A stretch of 64,000 nt of DNA, from positions 26,536,001 to 26,600,000 of the forward strand of contig OZ231126.1 in the NCBI GenBank assembly GCA_965153355.1, given 5' to 3'. The position numbers and the translations under genes are program-made. The notes beneath the pieces were generated by a model. That model saw only the letters and a program-made list of their open reading frames with translations, made no database searches and had not been told where the DNA came from. Numbering within the stretch: position 1 is the first letter of the stretch; each line of letters opens with the position of its first letter. This stretch comes from Flaccisagitta enflata (lineage: Eukaryota > Chaetognatha > Sagittoidea > Aphragmophora). This document shows, piece after piece, positions 33,425 through 43,337 of the stretch.

Positions 33425-34254
33425 ATCCGCATGTTGCTATCGTTTTTTGTTAAGATTTGAGAGCTTTTCAAAGATGGAAGGGTATGAGGGTTTTTTAACC
33501 AGATGAATTTGGTGGTCAATTTTGACATTTTTTACAATTTTTGATTTATCTCCGCTTTGGATGGACGAATTTGGATGAAATTGGTGACCAATTTGAAGAG
33601 TTTTTGATGCTCTAACTGAATCTGGTAAAATTTTTGATCGATATGACCCTCAAAAATTTTGGGAGACTCTAGAAGCAGGTGTTAAAAAGTGAATTTTTTT
33701 GCCATTTTGGCTACTTTGGTCAAATAATTTGGGCACTTCCGAGAGAGAAAATGACAAAAAATCAGTGGGCAAATTAAACTACCGTTCAAGATCTAGCCAA
33801 TGGTGCAATCGGCATGTCAATAGGTTAAAGCATATAGATTTGGCAAAGCTTCAAAGATCAGTGGGTATGATAAAATGACATTTTTTGGTAATTTCCGTTT
33901 ATAAATTTGCCCCGAAATCTGTGAGATTATAAAACTAGAGCTCAAGAGCTAACCAGTGGTGCAATTCGCATGTTGCTATCGTTTTTTGTTAAGATTTGAG
34001 AGTTTTTCAAAGATGGAAGGGTATGAGGGTTTTATTACCAGATGAATTTTGTGGTCAATTTTGACATTTTTTACAATTTTTGATATATCTCTGCTTTGGA
34101 TGGACAAATTTGGATGAAATTGGTGACCAAATTGAAGAGTTTTTAGTCGCGTGCACGCGACTCTACAACCCGCTCCGTCGGTCCGTCGGTCGGTCGGTCC
34201 GTCGGTCCGTCCGTAACACTTTGCTTTTTTTCGTCTTTTTGGGTCGTCTGGAGT

Positions 34255-34900
34255 TATTTTGAGTCATTTTTTTGTTGCTTTTGGGAATTATTGGTTGCTT
34301 TTAGTCATTTTTGGTTATTTTTGGTCAGTTTTGGTCATTTTGGTCATTTTGGTCATTTTGATCATGTTGGTCATTTTTGGTCATTTTTGGTCATTTTTGA
34401 TCATTTTTGATTATTTTTGGTCATTTTTGGTCATTTTTGGTCATTCTTGGTCATTTTTGGTCATTTTTGGTCATTTTTGGTCATTTTTGGTCATTTTGGT
34501 CATTTTGGTCATTTTGGTCATTTTGGTCATTTTGGTCATTTTTGACCATTTTTGGTCATTTTTGGTCATTTTTGGTCATTTTTCGTCATTTTTGGTCATT
34601 TTGGTCATTTTGGTCATTTTGGTCATTTTTGGTCATTTTTGGTCATTTTTGGTCATTTTAGGTCATTTGGGTCATTTTTGGTCATTCTTGGTCATTTTTG
34701 GTCATTTTTGGTCATTTTTGGTCATTTTTGGTCATTTTGATCATTTTGATCATTTTGATCATTTTTGATCATTTTTGGTCATTTTTGTTCATTTTTGGTC
34801 AATTTTGGTTATTTTTGATCATTTTGGTCATTTTGGTCATTTTTGATCATTTTTGGTCATTTTTGGTCATTTTTGGTCATTTTTGGTCATTTTTGGTCAT
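34255..34900 (+). repeat. ~10-bp minisatellite TTTTGGTCAT
   Basis: About 60 units of TTTTTGGTCA or TTTTGGTCA, mixing 9-, 10- and 11-bp periods. The reverse complement of this motif makes up the interior of the HLE-A at 16724-17168. Confidence 0.96.
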
Positions 34901-35145
34901 AAAGTCTGCTGGTTAAAGTCCGCTGGGTAAAGTCTGATGGTTTAAGTCTGCTGGTTTAAATCTGCTGGTTTAAGTCTGCTGGTTTAAATCTAATGGGTTA
35001 AGTCTGCTGGTTAAAGTCTGCTGGTTTAAATCTGCTGGTTTAAGTCTGCTGGTTTAAGTCTGCTGGTTTAAATCTAATGGTTTAGGTCTGCTGGTCTAAT
35101 GGTTTAAGTCTGCTGGTTTAAGTCTGCTGGTTAAAATGATATTAA
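34901..35145 (+). repeat. ~14-bp minisatellite AAGTCTGCTGGTTT
   Basis: About 17 units with AAATCTGCTGGTTT and AAATCTAATGGTTT variants. Confidence 0.94.
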
Positions 35146-35830
35146 AGATAAGTATGGTTTAAGTCTGGTTTAAGTCTGGTTTATGTCTGGTTGAAGTCTG
35201 GTTTAAGCATGGTTTAAGTCTGGTTAAGTCTGGTTTAAGTCTGGTTTAAGACTGGTTCATGTCTGATTTATGTGTGGTTTAGGTCTGGGTTAGGTCTGGT
35301 TTAGGTCTGGTGTATGTCTGGTTTTTGTCTGGTTTATGTTTGATTTAGGTCTGATTTAGGTCTGGTTTTGGTCTGGTTTTGGTCTGGCTTTGGTTTGGTT
35401 TCATTCTGGTTTGAGTCTGGTTTGAGTCTGGTTTGAGTCTGATTTGAGTCTGGTTTGAGTCTGGTTTGATTCTGGTTTGAGCCTGGTTTGAGCCTGGTTT
35501 GAGCCTGGTTTGAGCCTGGTTTGAGCCTGGTTTAAGTCTGGTTTAAGTCTGGTTTGAGTTTGGTTTGAGTCTGGTTTGAGTCTGGTTTGAGTGTGGTTCG
35601 AGTCTGGATTGAGTCTGGATTGAGTCTGGTTTGAGTCTGGCTTAAATCTGGTTTATATCTGGTTTATGTCTGGTTTATGTCTGATTTAGGTCTGTTTTTG
35701 GTCTGGTTTAATTCTGGTTTGAGTCTGGTTTGAGTCTGGTTTGAGTCTGGTTTGAGTCTGGTTTGAGTCTGGTTTGAGTCTGGTTTGAGTCTGGTTTGAG
35801 TCTGGTTTGGGTCTGTTTTGGGTTGCGTTT
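35146..35830 (+). repeat. ~11-bp minisatellite GTCTGGTTTGA
   Basis: About 60 units. Variants form local blocks (..TTTAA, ..TTTAT, ..TTTAG, ..TTTGA, GCCTGG), so expansion proceeded by local duplication of variant groups. Confidence 0.96.
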
Positions 35831-36221
35831 AAGTCTGATTTTCGATAAAAAGATACAATAAGGAGTCAGGTCAGTTCAATTATTTTTGTCCTGCACGCGA
35901 CTTATAGGTGTTGGCCTTGTTGATGCTCTAACTGAATCTGGTAAAATTTTTGATCGATATGACCTTCAAAATTTTTGGGAGACTCTAGAAGCAGGTGCTA
36001 AAAAGTGAATTTTTTCACCCTTTTGGCTACTTTGGTCAAATAATTTGGGCACTTCGGAGATAGAAAATGATAAAAAATCAGTGGGCAAATTAAACTACTG
36101 TTCAAGACCTAACCAATGGTGCAATCGGCATGTCAATAGGTTTAAGCATATAGATTTGGCAAAGCTTCAAAGATCAGTGGGTATGATAAAATGACATTTT
36201 TTGGTTATTTTGGTCATTTTG

Positions 36222-36268
36222 GGCCAACTGATATAGCGGGTTATAATGTCTTGTGCATGCGCCTAAAA
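36222..36268 (-). mobile_element. HLE 5'-end remnant near the centre of the hAT-like element
   Basis: GGCCAACTGATATAGCGGG, TTATAATGTCTTGTGCATG, CGCCTAAAAA resembles the HLE order (array end, TATAGCGGGTTATA.., palindrome, A-run) on the minus strand. Confidence 0.5.
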
Positions 36269-36398
36269 ATTATACGATAATTTTTTGCTGCTTCCTATTG
36301 ATATATTTCTTTAAAAAAATGCCCACTGATTTTTTGTCATTTTCTATCTTGGAATTATTTAACCTAAGTAGCCAAAAGGGCGAAAAAATTCACTTTTT

Positions 36399-36995
36399 GG
36401 TCAGCGGCCCTGGAGGGACTGATGACCTATGATTCCACATAGGGCAAATTTTTTTGTTTCCGTCCGTCCATCTATCTGTCTGTCCTCCCATGCCTAGAAC
36501 ATCGCCTCCTGGGCCTTAAATTAAGCCTTTCAGACCCCAAATCAGGCCTATCAGATCCCAAATCAGGCTTTCTAGACCTCTATCAGGTCTTTCAGACCCC
36601 AAATCAGGGCTAAGCCGACCCTAAATCAGGCCTTTTGGACCCCTGATCAGGCCTTCCAGACCTCAAATCAGGCCTTCCCAGCCCATAATCAGGCCTTCCC
36701 AGCCCATAATCAGGCCTTGAGCTCTAAATCAGACAAAGATTCAGGCCTCTAAGCCCCAACACCAGCTTCTCAAACCTCTCAGATCAGGCATCTTAGACCT
36801 CAAATCAGGCAACTCAGACCTCAACTCAGGCTACTTGGACCCAAAATCAGGTCTCAAAGACCCTGCAATTGTCCAGCTTGGAATCATAGGTCATCGGCCC
36901 CGTGGGGGCCGCTGCCCCACTTATCATCTCATGCCAACATAAACCAACAAAGGGGCATTGGGTACCGCTGACCATGTAACGCTTTTGCGAGTATA
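36399..36995 (+). mobile_element. Family D element inside the hAT-like element; no target duplication
   Basis: Left arm GGTCAGCGGCCCTGGAGGG..GATGACCTATGATTCC, CCGTCCGTCC array, ~20-bp minisatellite (CAGGCCTTCCAGACCTCAAAT type), inverted right arm GGAATCATAGGTCATCGG..GGGGGCCGCTGCCCC and tail to GCGAGTATA. The uninterrupted host phrase CACTTTTTAGCACCTGC (37555-37571) is here CACTTTTT[element]AGCACCTGC, so there is no target duplication. Confidence 0.85.
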
Positions 36996-38101
36996 AGCAC
37001 CTGCTTCTAGAGTCTCCAAAAATTTTGAGGGTCATATTGATCAAAAATTTTACCAGATTCAGTTAGAGCATCAAAAACTCTTCAATTTGGTCACCAATTT
37101 CATCCAAATTCATCCATTCAAGGCAGAGATAAATCAAAAATTGAAAAAAATGTCAAAATTGACCACCAAATTCATCTAGTAATAAAACCCTCATACCCTT
37201 CCATTTTTTAAAAACTCTCAAATCTTAATAAAAAACGACAGCAACATGCGGATTGCACCACTGGTTAGCTCTTGAGCTCTAGTTTCATAATCTCACAGAT
37301 TTTGGGTCAAATTTATAAAGAGAAGTGGCCCGATTCTGAACCCAAAATGACCAAAATTACCAAAAATGTCATTTTATCATACCCACTGATCTTTGAAGCT
37401 TTGCCAAATCTATATGGTTTAACCTAGTGATATGCCGATTGCACCATTGGTTAGATCTTGAACAGAAGTTTAATTTGCCCACTGATTTTTTGTCATTTTC
37501 TATCTCGGAAGTGCCCAAATTATTTGACCAAAGTAGCCAAAATGGCGAAAAAATTCACTTTTTAGCACCTGCTTCTAGAGTCTCCCAAAATTTTTGAGGG
37601 TCATATCGATCAAAAATTTTATCAGATTCAGTTAGAGCATCAAAAACTCTTCAAATTGGTCACCAATTTCATCCAAATTCGTCCATCCAAAGCGGAGATA
37701 TATCAAAAATTGTAAAAAATGTCAAAATTGACCACCAAATTCATCTGGTTAAAAAACCCTCATACCCTTCCATCTTTGAAAAGCTCTCAAATCTTAACAA
37801 AAAACGATAGCAACATGCGGATTGCACCACTGGTTAGCTCTTGAGCTCTAGTTTCATAATCTCACAGATTTTGGGTCAAATTTCAAAACCAAAGTGGCCC
37901 AATTTTGAGCCCAAAGTGACCAAATTTCAACATTTTCACCACAACCACCTTGGAGTGATGATAAATAAATGGAACTCGCGGTATCCAAAATTGGTCAAAA
38001 AGTTTGCCACTGTTTTGTTTTACGTTATAAAAACATAAAAATAGTAAATTCCGTCCAGGTACAGGTAGCCCGCACCCGTGAAGGGGTTAACATACTATCT
38101 A

Positions 38102-38735
38102 CAGGTCACCCAAGGGCAATATGTGGTCAGCAATACCCATTGCCCTGCTTTGCATAATTTTGAATTGGAGTGAGAGGAAGCAGGGCAGCGGCCCCAAAGG
38201 GGACAAAGTCCTGTAGAACACAGGGGGACTTTCGTATGTCCGTCCGTCCATCCGCCCCTCCTAGGCTCTCTCAGGCCTGAAATCTACCCTCTCAGAACTG
38301 AAATCCACCCTCTCAAGCCTGAAATCTGCTCTCTCAGGCTTTGAATTGGAGAGGGCAGATTTCAGGCCTGAGAGGGCAGATTTAAGGCCTGAAAGGGCAG
38401 GTTTCAGACCTGAGAGGGGAGATTTCAGATCTGAAAGGACAAATTTCATACCTGAGAGGAGAGATTTCAGGCCTGAGAGGGCAGATTTCAAGGCTGAGAG
38501 GGTAGGTTTAAGGCCTGAAGGGCACATTCAAGGCCTGAGAGGCCAGATTTCAGGCCTGAGAGGGCAGATTCAAGGCCTGAGAGGGCAGATTCAAGGCCTG
38601 AGAGGGCAGATTTCAGGCCTGAGAGGGCAGATTTTGGGCCTGGGAGTAGCAGGGGGACTGCGGAGCCCCAAAGGGGTAAATAAGAGAGATACACCACCCA
38701 GTAGGCGACCAATGTCTGGTGGAACATCCCTCTCA
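38102..38735 (-). mobile_element. Family D element with strand-switching minisatellite
   Basis: Read left to right: inverted tail (GGGCAATATGTGGTCAGC..), arm GGGCAGCGGCCCCAAAGGGG..AGAACACAGGGGGAC, CGTCCGTCC array, minisatellite CTCTCAGGCCTGAAATC (38261-38343), then the reverse complement minisatellite GAGGGCAGATTTCAGGCCT (38346-38640), then a decayed end with GGAGCCCCAAAGGGG and CCCAGTAGGCGACCAA. The two minisatellite halves form one large inverted repeat. The hAT-like element inserted into its tail. Confidence 0.8.
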
Positions 38736-39025
38736 ACAATCTGAAACATCAGATGGACTTAAAAATGTAGAAAAAATCGCCCTCATCCAGCATCTTTCTC
38801 ATCTATGTGAATTATCGAAATTCCCATTAAAATTGCTGCATTTTTAGGGCTTTTCGCCACAAAAAGTTTTAATTCCTGATCACTTTCAACAATACCAAGT
38901 GTTTTTTATGTGATTGCTGATATGGAATGTAACAGGTAATTGATTAATAATACAAAACTCAAAATTGCTGCAAGTTGCTGCAAGTTACAGCATGTTGCTG
39001 CAGGCAACATGGTAATTTAAGCCAA
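38736..39025. other. No gene; TTGCTGCAAG-type repeat at 38966-39008
   Basis: Short tandem TTGCTGCA units. The same motif recurs at 42.2-42.8 kb. Confidence 0.5.
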
Positions 39026-39221
39026 ACAAGGGTGGATACACGGCCACCCAAGTCATGTACGGGAGGGCAGGGGCCGTAATTGAAGTCAGTTGATCATTTG
39101 GGCAGGAGCAGTGAGGCCAGAGACCGCAAAAAACAAAAAAGTAAAGGTGACAGACCAACAAGTGGACCAACAGACAGACCTACAGACCAACAAAGCGGGA
39201 TGTAGTCGCGTAGCACGTGAC
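39026..39221 (-). mobile_element. HLE-A copy, older
   Basis: Order as in the reference copy (ACAAGGGTGGATACACGG, ..GGGAGGGCAGGGGCCG, TTGATCATTTGGGCAGGAGC, GACAGACCAACAAGTGGACC, CAAAGCGGGATGTAGTCGCG), with a decayed palindrome (GTCGCGTAGCACGTGAC) and a diverged array. Confidence 0.78.
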
Positions 39222-39332
39222 AAAAAATGTTGCAAATCTGAGAACACATTGATAGGCAATTGAGTCTTTAGATTTAAACTAGCAACTCTATCAGGAGCTT
39301 TGCCCAACAACGCTGAAAAAGCTTATGGTATC

Positions 39333-39396
39333 AGACCAGCCAGCAGACCAACCAACCAACATAGTGGGTTATTGAGTTGTGGTGTAGCATGCAACT
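39333..39396 (-). mobile_element. HLE 5'-end remnant
   Basis: AGACCAACCAACCAACATAG, GGGTTATTGAGTTG, TGGTGTAGCATGCAACT: array end plus a decayed palindrome. Confidence 0.5.
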
Positions 39397-39573
39397 ACAA
39401 ATTGCGTATGTTCAAAAATATACATCACCGTTTTCTATCATGTTCATTTAGTGGTGAATATAGTTCCATGACCTTTGATTTATTCCCCCCCCCCCACCTT
39501 TGATTTTCTTCCCTGAGACTCATCCTGTTGCATCATCAAATCTCTGACTTTCTATGATAAAGCAATAAAACTA

Positions 39574-39751
39574 CAGTTAAACCCCGCTCTAACGGACCCG
39601 CCACCAACGGAATTCCGCCTATACCAGATGCAAATTCATGGTCCCTATAAGTTAATTTCTTTTATTTCCTTTGTTGGCAATAACAGAAGTCCGCTTATAA
39701 CAGAAGAAAATTATTATTCCCCCCGAAATTTGTTAGAGCGGGGTTCAACTG
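39574..39751. mobile_element. pogo/Tigger-like MITE (178 bp, TA-flanked)
   Basis: Begins CAGTTAAACCCCGCTCTAAC and ends GTTAGAGCGGGGTTCAACTG, flanked by TA on both sides (39572-39573, 39752-39753). CAGT..AACC-C-G--TAACGGAC is the characteristic terminal pattern of pogo-type elements. The inner arms (CCGCCTATA../..CCGCTTATAAC) continue the inverted repeat. Confidence 0.88.
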
Positions 39752-39891
39752 TATGTTTAAAAATTAAATAAGTGTTAAATTGTGTTTTACTTATCAGGTT
39801 TTTTGACTCGTTACCGCCAAAATTTCCCAAAATTTTCTTTCATTCTCTTTTGGCGGTCCGTCGGTTGGTTTGTCAGTTGGTCCCCTTTTTG

Positions 39892-40738
39892 AGCAGCAGC
39901 CCCGAAGGGGTTGATGACCAAAGCTTTCACACATATGGGGAATTTTTTCCTTTTTGGGCAGCGGCCCCGAAGGGGACGAACTCCTGTAGAACACAGGGGG
40001 ACTTTTGTTCTTCCGTTTGTTCGTTTGTTCATTTGTTCGTTTGTTCCTTCCCCCCCATCAGGCCCCTCAGGCCTCAAATCTGGCCTCTGAGACCTCAGAT
40101 TTGGCCTCTCAGGCCTCAAATCCAACTTCTCAGGCCTCAAACCTGGCCTCTCAGGTCTCAAATTAGGCTTTTCTGGCTTCAAATTTAAATTCTCAGGCCT
40201 CAAACCTGGCCTCAAACCTGGCCTCTCAGGCCTCAAGTCAGCTATCTGAGCCTCAATTTATTTCTCTCAGGCTTCATTTTAGTCCTCTGACCTTTCAAGC
40301 CTTCATCCAGCTCTATTAAACTTCAAGTTAGCCCTCTCAAGCTTCCGATTGGCATTATAAGGCCTTACATCAGCCCTCTTAGACCTCAGTTTAGGCTCTT
40401 GAAGGCATTCAGTCAGCCCTCTATAGCATCTCATTCACTTCTTCAGGCAGGACTAACAAAAGTCCCCCTGTGTTCTACAGGACTTTGTCCCCTTCAGGGC
40501 TGCTGCCCTGCTCCCCCTCACTCCAATTTACAATCAGTCAAAGGAGGGCAACGGGTATCACTGACCATATATTGCCCTTGGGCGACCTGTTCTTCATTGT
40601 ACCAGACGTACCACCCCTCGAGGCTGAGATATGGGCCTGGAGACTTGGGGGAGGGGGGGGGGTGCGGAGGAGAAGAATAAGGAAAAAATTCCCCATATGT
40701 GTGGAAGCATAGGTTATCAATGCCTTTGGAGCCGCTGC
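39892..40738 (+). mobile_element. Outer family D element interrupted by a second D element
   Basis: The left arm GCAGCAGCCCCGAAGGGG..CACACATATGGGGAATTTTT (39892-39949) pairs with an inverted right arm AAAAAATTCCCCATATGTGTG..GGAGCCGCTGC (about 40683-40738). This outer pair belongs to the same subfamily as 6075-6605. A complete second D copy lies between the arms. Confidence 0.78.
39957..40600 (+). mobile_element. Inner family D element (nested)
   Basis: GGGCAGCGGCCCCGAAGGGG..AGAACACAGGGGGAC, a (GTTC/CGTT) array, a ~21-bp minisatellite (CTCTCAGGCCTCAAATCTGG type to about 40450), inverted arm GTCCCCCTGTGTTCTACAGG..CCTTCAGGGCTGCTGCCC and tail AGGGCAACGGGTATC..TTGCCCTTGGGCGACC. The tail can fold: AGGGCAA pairs with TTGCCCT. 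Confidence 0.82.
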
Positions 40739-41216
40739 AAACCGACCAATGAATGGACAGACAGTGGTGTATACCGTTGCGTAGCACATGACTAAAACCC
40801 ATCATACTGAGAACAAGCCTCTCATCTTGTTATGTTTTTTTGTCAAATCCCCTGGTATTCATCCCTCTGCACCTTTTTATCTACAGATGGAACCAATGAC
40901 AGACTCACTTAACTGATAAAAGAGTTGCATAGCCTGCATCTAAAAATGGCACTGACTTAAATTTTTGTTCCTACTCAAGAACAAGCCCAATTGGGCGCTA
41001 AACACTTATGACTTATATCAAGAGACACATGGACGAACAGACATATCAAATGACAGAGTAGAAATGAGGCTCTCAAACCATGTTTGTTTATCTAGTGTAG
41101 GATCTCACTGTGGCTAAAGAAAGCCAAGAAGTAGTTTTTACACAGGTGAAACGGACAGATGGAAGGCACCGACAAACCGGATCTCCTATTGAGATGCATT
41201 CCTGAAGGACGCATCT
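40735..41216 (-). mobile_element. Cluster of three HLE 5'-end remnants
   Basis: Three minus-strand fragments end at about 40793 (..GCGTAGCACATGACT), 40941 (..AGAGTTGCATAGCCTGCATCT) and 41216 (..GAGATGCATTCCTGAAGGA then CGCATCT), each followed by an A-run and preceded by decayed GACAGA/GGAC tetranucleotides. Confidence 0.55.
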
Positions 41217-41270
41217 AAAAAGATATAATCCTGATTGTAGCAACTTACAAAGTTATTCAAATCTATTTTT

Positions 41271-41400
41271 AGTCACGTGCTAAGCGACTCTACACCCCAC
41301 TTTGTTAGTCTGTAGGTTGGTCAGTCAGTTGGTCAGTCAGTAAGTTGGTTTTGACTGACCTCAAATGTTGCCCCTGCCCACCCACACGTTAATGGGGAAG
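41271..41400 (+). mobile_element. HLE-A partial copy
   Basis: T|AGTCACGTGCTAAGCGACT (palindrome with one lost pair), CTACACCCCACTTTGT, GTCA/GGTT array, TTTGACTGACCTCAAATG, CCCCTGCCCACCC. The 3' terminus is not recognisable. Confidence 0.68.
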
Positions 41401-41568
41401 CGTTCTTGTTACATTGATTACAATTTCAGTTGAAGGCATTTTCTATCTGTTTGTCGGTCCGTCAATTGCCTGCCAGTCCATTATGATTGCCCAGGAATGT
41501 GTGTCTGGGGAGGGGGAGAAGTATATGCCCCTGTACTTATGTATGTTTGCTGCACAGGTTATGAAATA

Positions 41569-42174
41569 ACACCCCTGACATAATTAGGCGAACTGGGAAA
41601 TTGATCATAATGGAGAGTAAAAATGCAATTTGAAGCTTGAAATTTGCCACAGAGATAACTCAGATATGGTATTTTCACAAACCGAGATCAAGTGGAGTAC
41701 ATGCTAAACGGCGTGGCCCTGGGAATGTGATATGGCAGAAATCGGGAAGACGATTTAGTCTGATTTTGACATGGAAATTCATTTATGAGAAAACACCATG
41801 ATCTATCACTTATTTTTCTGTATGAGATGAAAGAAAACTGTCATTCCCAGGTTGTTATATAACTGCCAGGTAAAAATGAGGCAATGGCACAGAAAGTCAG
41901 TCCTAGAGTGCTTCACAAGGTGGGAGAACCCCTGATGAGAAATGGTGGTTTCTCCAGCAAATTTGTAACTTTTGATAAAAAAACATCATTCTCATATCAA
42001 TAGAAAGAAGGCATTAGAAGCCTTTTGTTGACACGCATGGGGCATTTTTTGAAGAAGACCCACCGGAAATAGCATATTTTCAAGTTGACTTCAAACTCTG
42101 ATTTTTGGTGAGCATATTTCAAGGTATTTATAGACAAACTCTTATCCCAGTTCGCCTAATTTTGTCAGGGGTGT
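41569..42174. mobile_element. TA-flanked MITE with 30-bp terminal inverted repeats
   Basis: ACACCCCTGACATAATTAGG.. at 41569-41598 is inverted at 42145-42174 with one mismatch over 30 bp. TA adjoins both ends (41567-41568, 42175-42176). It is 606 bp with no transposase frame. Tc1/mariner-type by target site. Confidence 0.87.
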
Positions 42175-42189
42175 TAGAATGTCTCAAAG

Positions 42190-42850
42190 AGCTTGCCTTA
42201 TGCTTCCCTGCGTCAATCTGTAGCAAGGGAAAAATATCCAATGCAGCTAACTTGCTGTAGCTTGCAGCAGCTTGCAGCAAAAGAAAATGTTTTCCAGCAG
42301 ACAATCAACAGGTTAAAACTGACTTTAATAAGATTTTTGACCAAATTTTCAAAAGCGATGAGAGCTGGAATGGTAAAATATCACGAGGATCTTGCTTGCT
42401 TGCTGCAACTTACTGCGGCTTTCTGCACACTTACTGCAGCTTGCTGCAGCTTGTTACAAAGGTAAAATATACCCAGTAGAAATATGTTACAAAGCTCTAA
42501 CTGAGATCATTCAGTACATCACGTCCACTTTATTGTGGTCTCAATCCTCTTTTTGATCAAATTTTCAAAATTTTGCAGTAAACCAGAGAAGCTTCAGCAG
42601 CTTATTGCTGCAGTAAGAACTTTGAAAAAGGTAAAATTTCCTGAGCAAGCATCAATTCATAAAATAAAAGCTGCAATCACTGAAATCATTACCTTTAAAT
42701 CAAGTTCTGCATTGCATTTTTCATCAAATTCTCAAACGACAGGAACTTGCTGTAATTAATCACCCAAAGTGCAGCAATTTGCAGCAACCGCTGTATTCTT
42801 GCATGTTTCACTGTCTTCTGCACACAGCTACACCAAACAGCATTACCAAC
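42190..42850. repeat. Diverged ~330-bp repeats with TTGCTGCA clusters
   Basis: CTTGCTGCA/GCTTGCAGC clusters (42250-42285, 42400-42458, 42595-42615, 42740-42790) alternate with a phrase like TTTTTGA(C/T)CAAATTTTCAAAA (about 42336 and 42550). Small frames across this block are not convincing. Confidence 0.6.
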
Positions 42851-43016
42851 TATCATTTATTGTTACAAGCAAAGCATTTATCATGTAACATGAGACTCAG
42901 AGGATCTAAGAGACATGACAAATTTAAGTTTTAGCCAAAAATTCTTAGGTCCTGTATAGATGACAAACATAGTGGGTGAGGGCGATTTTTTCAGCAACTT
43001 TGGGCAGAGGAAATGA

Positions 43017-43268
43017 TGCAGATCGTTCAGGATGTTACTCCACCAGAGTTTGGTCGCCTACTGGGAAAGAAATTGGTTCTCTCCCTTCCCTACTGGGAGG
43101 GCAGATTCAAGGCCTGAGAGGGCGGAATTTAGGCCTGAGAGGGCCTAGGGGGGGATGGATGGACAGAAAGACGGATATACGGACGGACAGATGGACAAAC
43201 GAACAAACAGACAAATGAAAGTCCCCCTGTGTTCTACAGGACTTTGTCCCCTTTGGGGCTGCTGCCCA
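43017..43268 (+). mobile_element. Family D right half
   Basis: Starts with CAGGATGTTACTCCACC and GGTCGCCTACTGGG (as at the decayed end of the 38.1-kb copy), minisatellite GAGGGCAGATTCAAGGCCT, GGAC/GGAT array, inverted arm GTCCCCCTGTGTTCTACAGG..GGGGCTGCTGCCC. The tail is missing. Confidence 0.75.
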
Positions 43269-43337
43269 AAAAGTAGCCTTTGGATGTGCCCTATTTCTCA
43301 ATTTCCTAGATCCAGCAATTGTATTGACCAACTGCTT

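Larger units (their letters stand above)
34145..35920 (+). mobile_element. 1.78-kb HLE-A carrying four minisatellites; no target duplication
   Basis: 5' end AGTCGCGTGCACGCGACT, CTACAACCCGCTCCG, GTCG/GTCC array (34175-34213). Then follow minisatellites and a 3' end CTGCACGCGACTTATAGG..TTGGCCTTGT|T. Within the host, the uninterrupted repeat unit reads GAGTTTTTGATGC (33598-33610); the interrupted one reads GAGTTTTT[element]GATGC. So insertion was precise and left no target duplication, as expected for Helitron/Helentron-type integration. Long frames within it are translated minisatellite (VIFGHFW.. repeats). No Rep/helicase is present. Confidence 0.9.
32786..38101. mobile_element. 5.3-kb non-autonomous hAT-like element with long inverted arms and 8-bp target duplication
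   Basis: The left terminus TAGATAGTATGTTTACCCC and the right terminus are inverted copies; arms of more than 250 bp match almost without break, and further arm segments match to about 1.1 kb. CAGGTCAC is directly repeated at 32778-32785 and 38102-38109. An 8-bp duplication with TAG termini fits hAT. Each arm contains ~545-570-bp internal tandem units (for example GCTCAAGAGCTAACCAGTGG at 33040 and 33942). No transposase frame is present. It carries nested insertions at 33073-33424, 34145-35920 and 36399-36995. It was itself inserted into a family D tail. Confidence 0.88.

Noticed and set aside
34259-34768. 169-codon frame of VIFGHFW repeats
   Set aside because: Pure translation of the ~10-bp GGTCATTTT minisatellite; it is open in all three frames where the array is regular.
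42193-42759. Two small frames with similar IRFLTKFSK / FLIKFSKF segments as a tandem-domain gene
   Set aside because: The similarity follows from the underlying DNA repeat; the frames begin with non-ATG codons and contain TTGCTGCA repeat translation.
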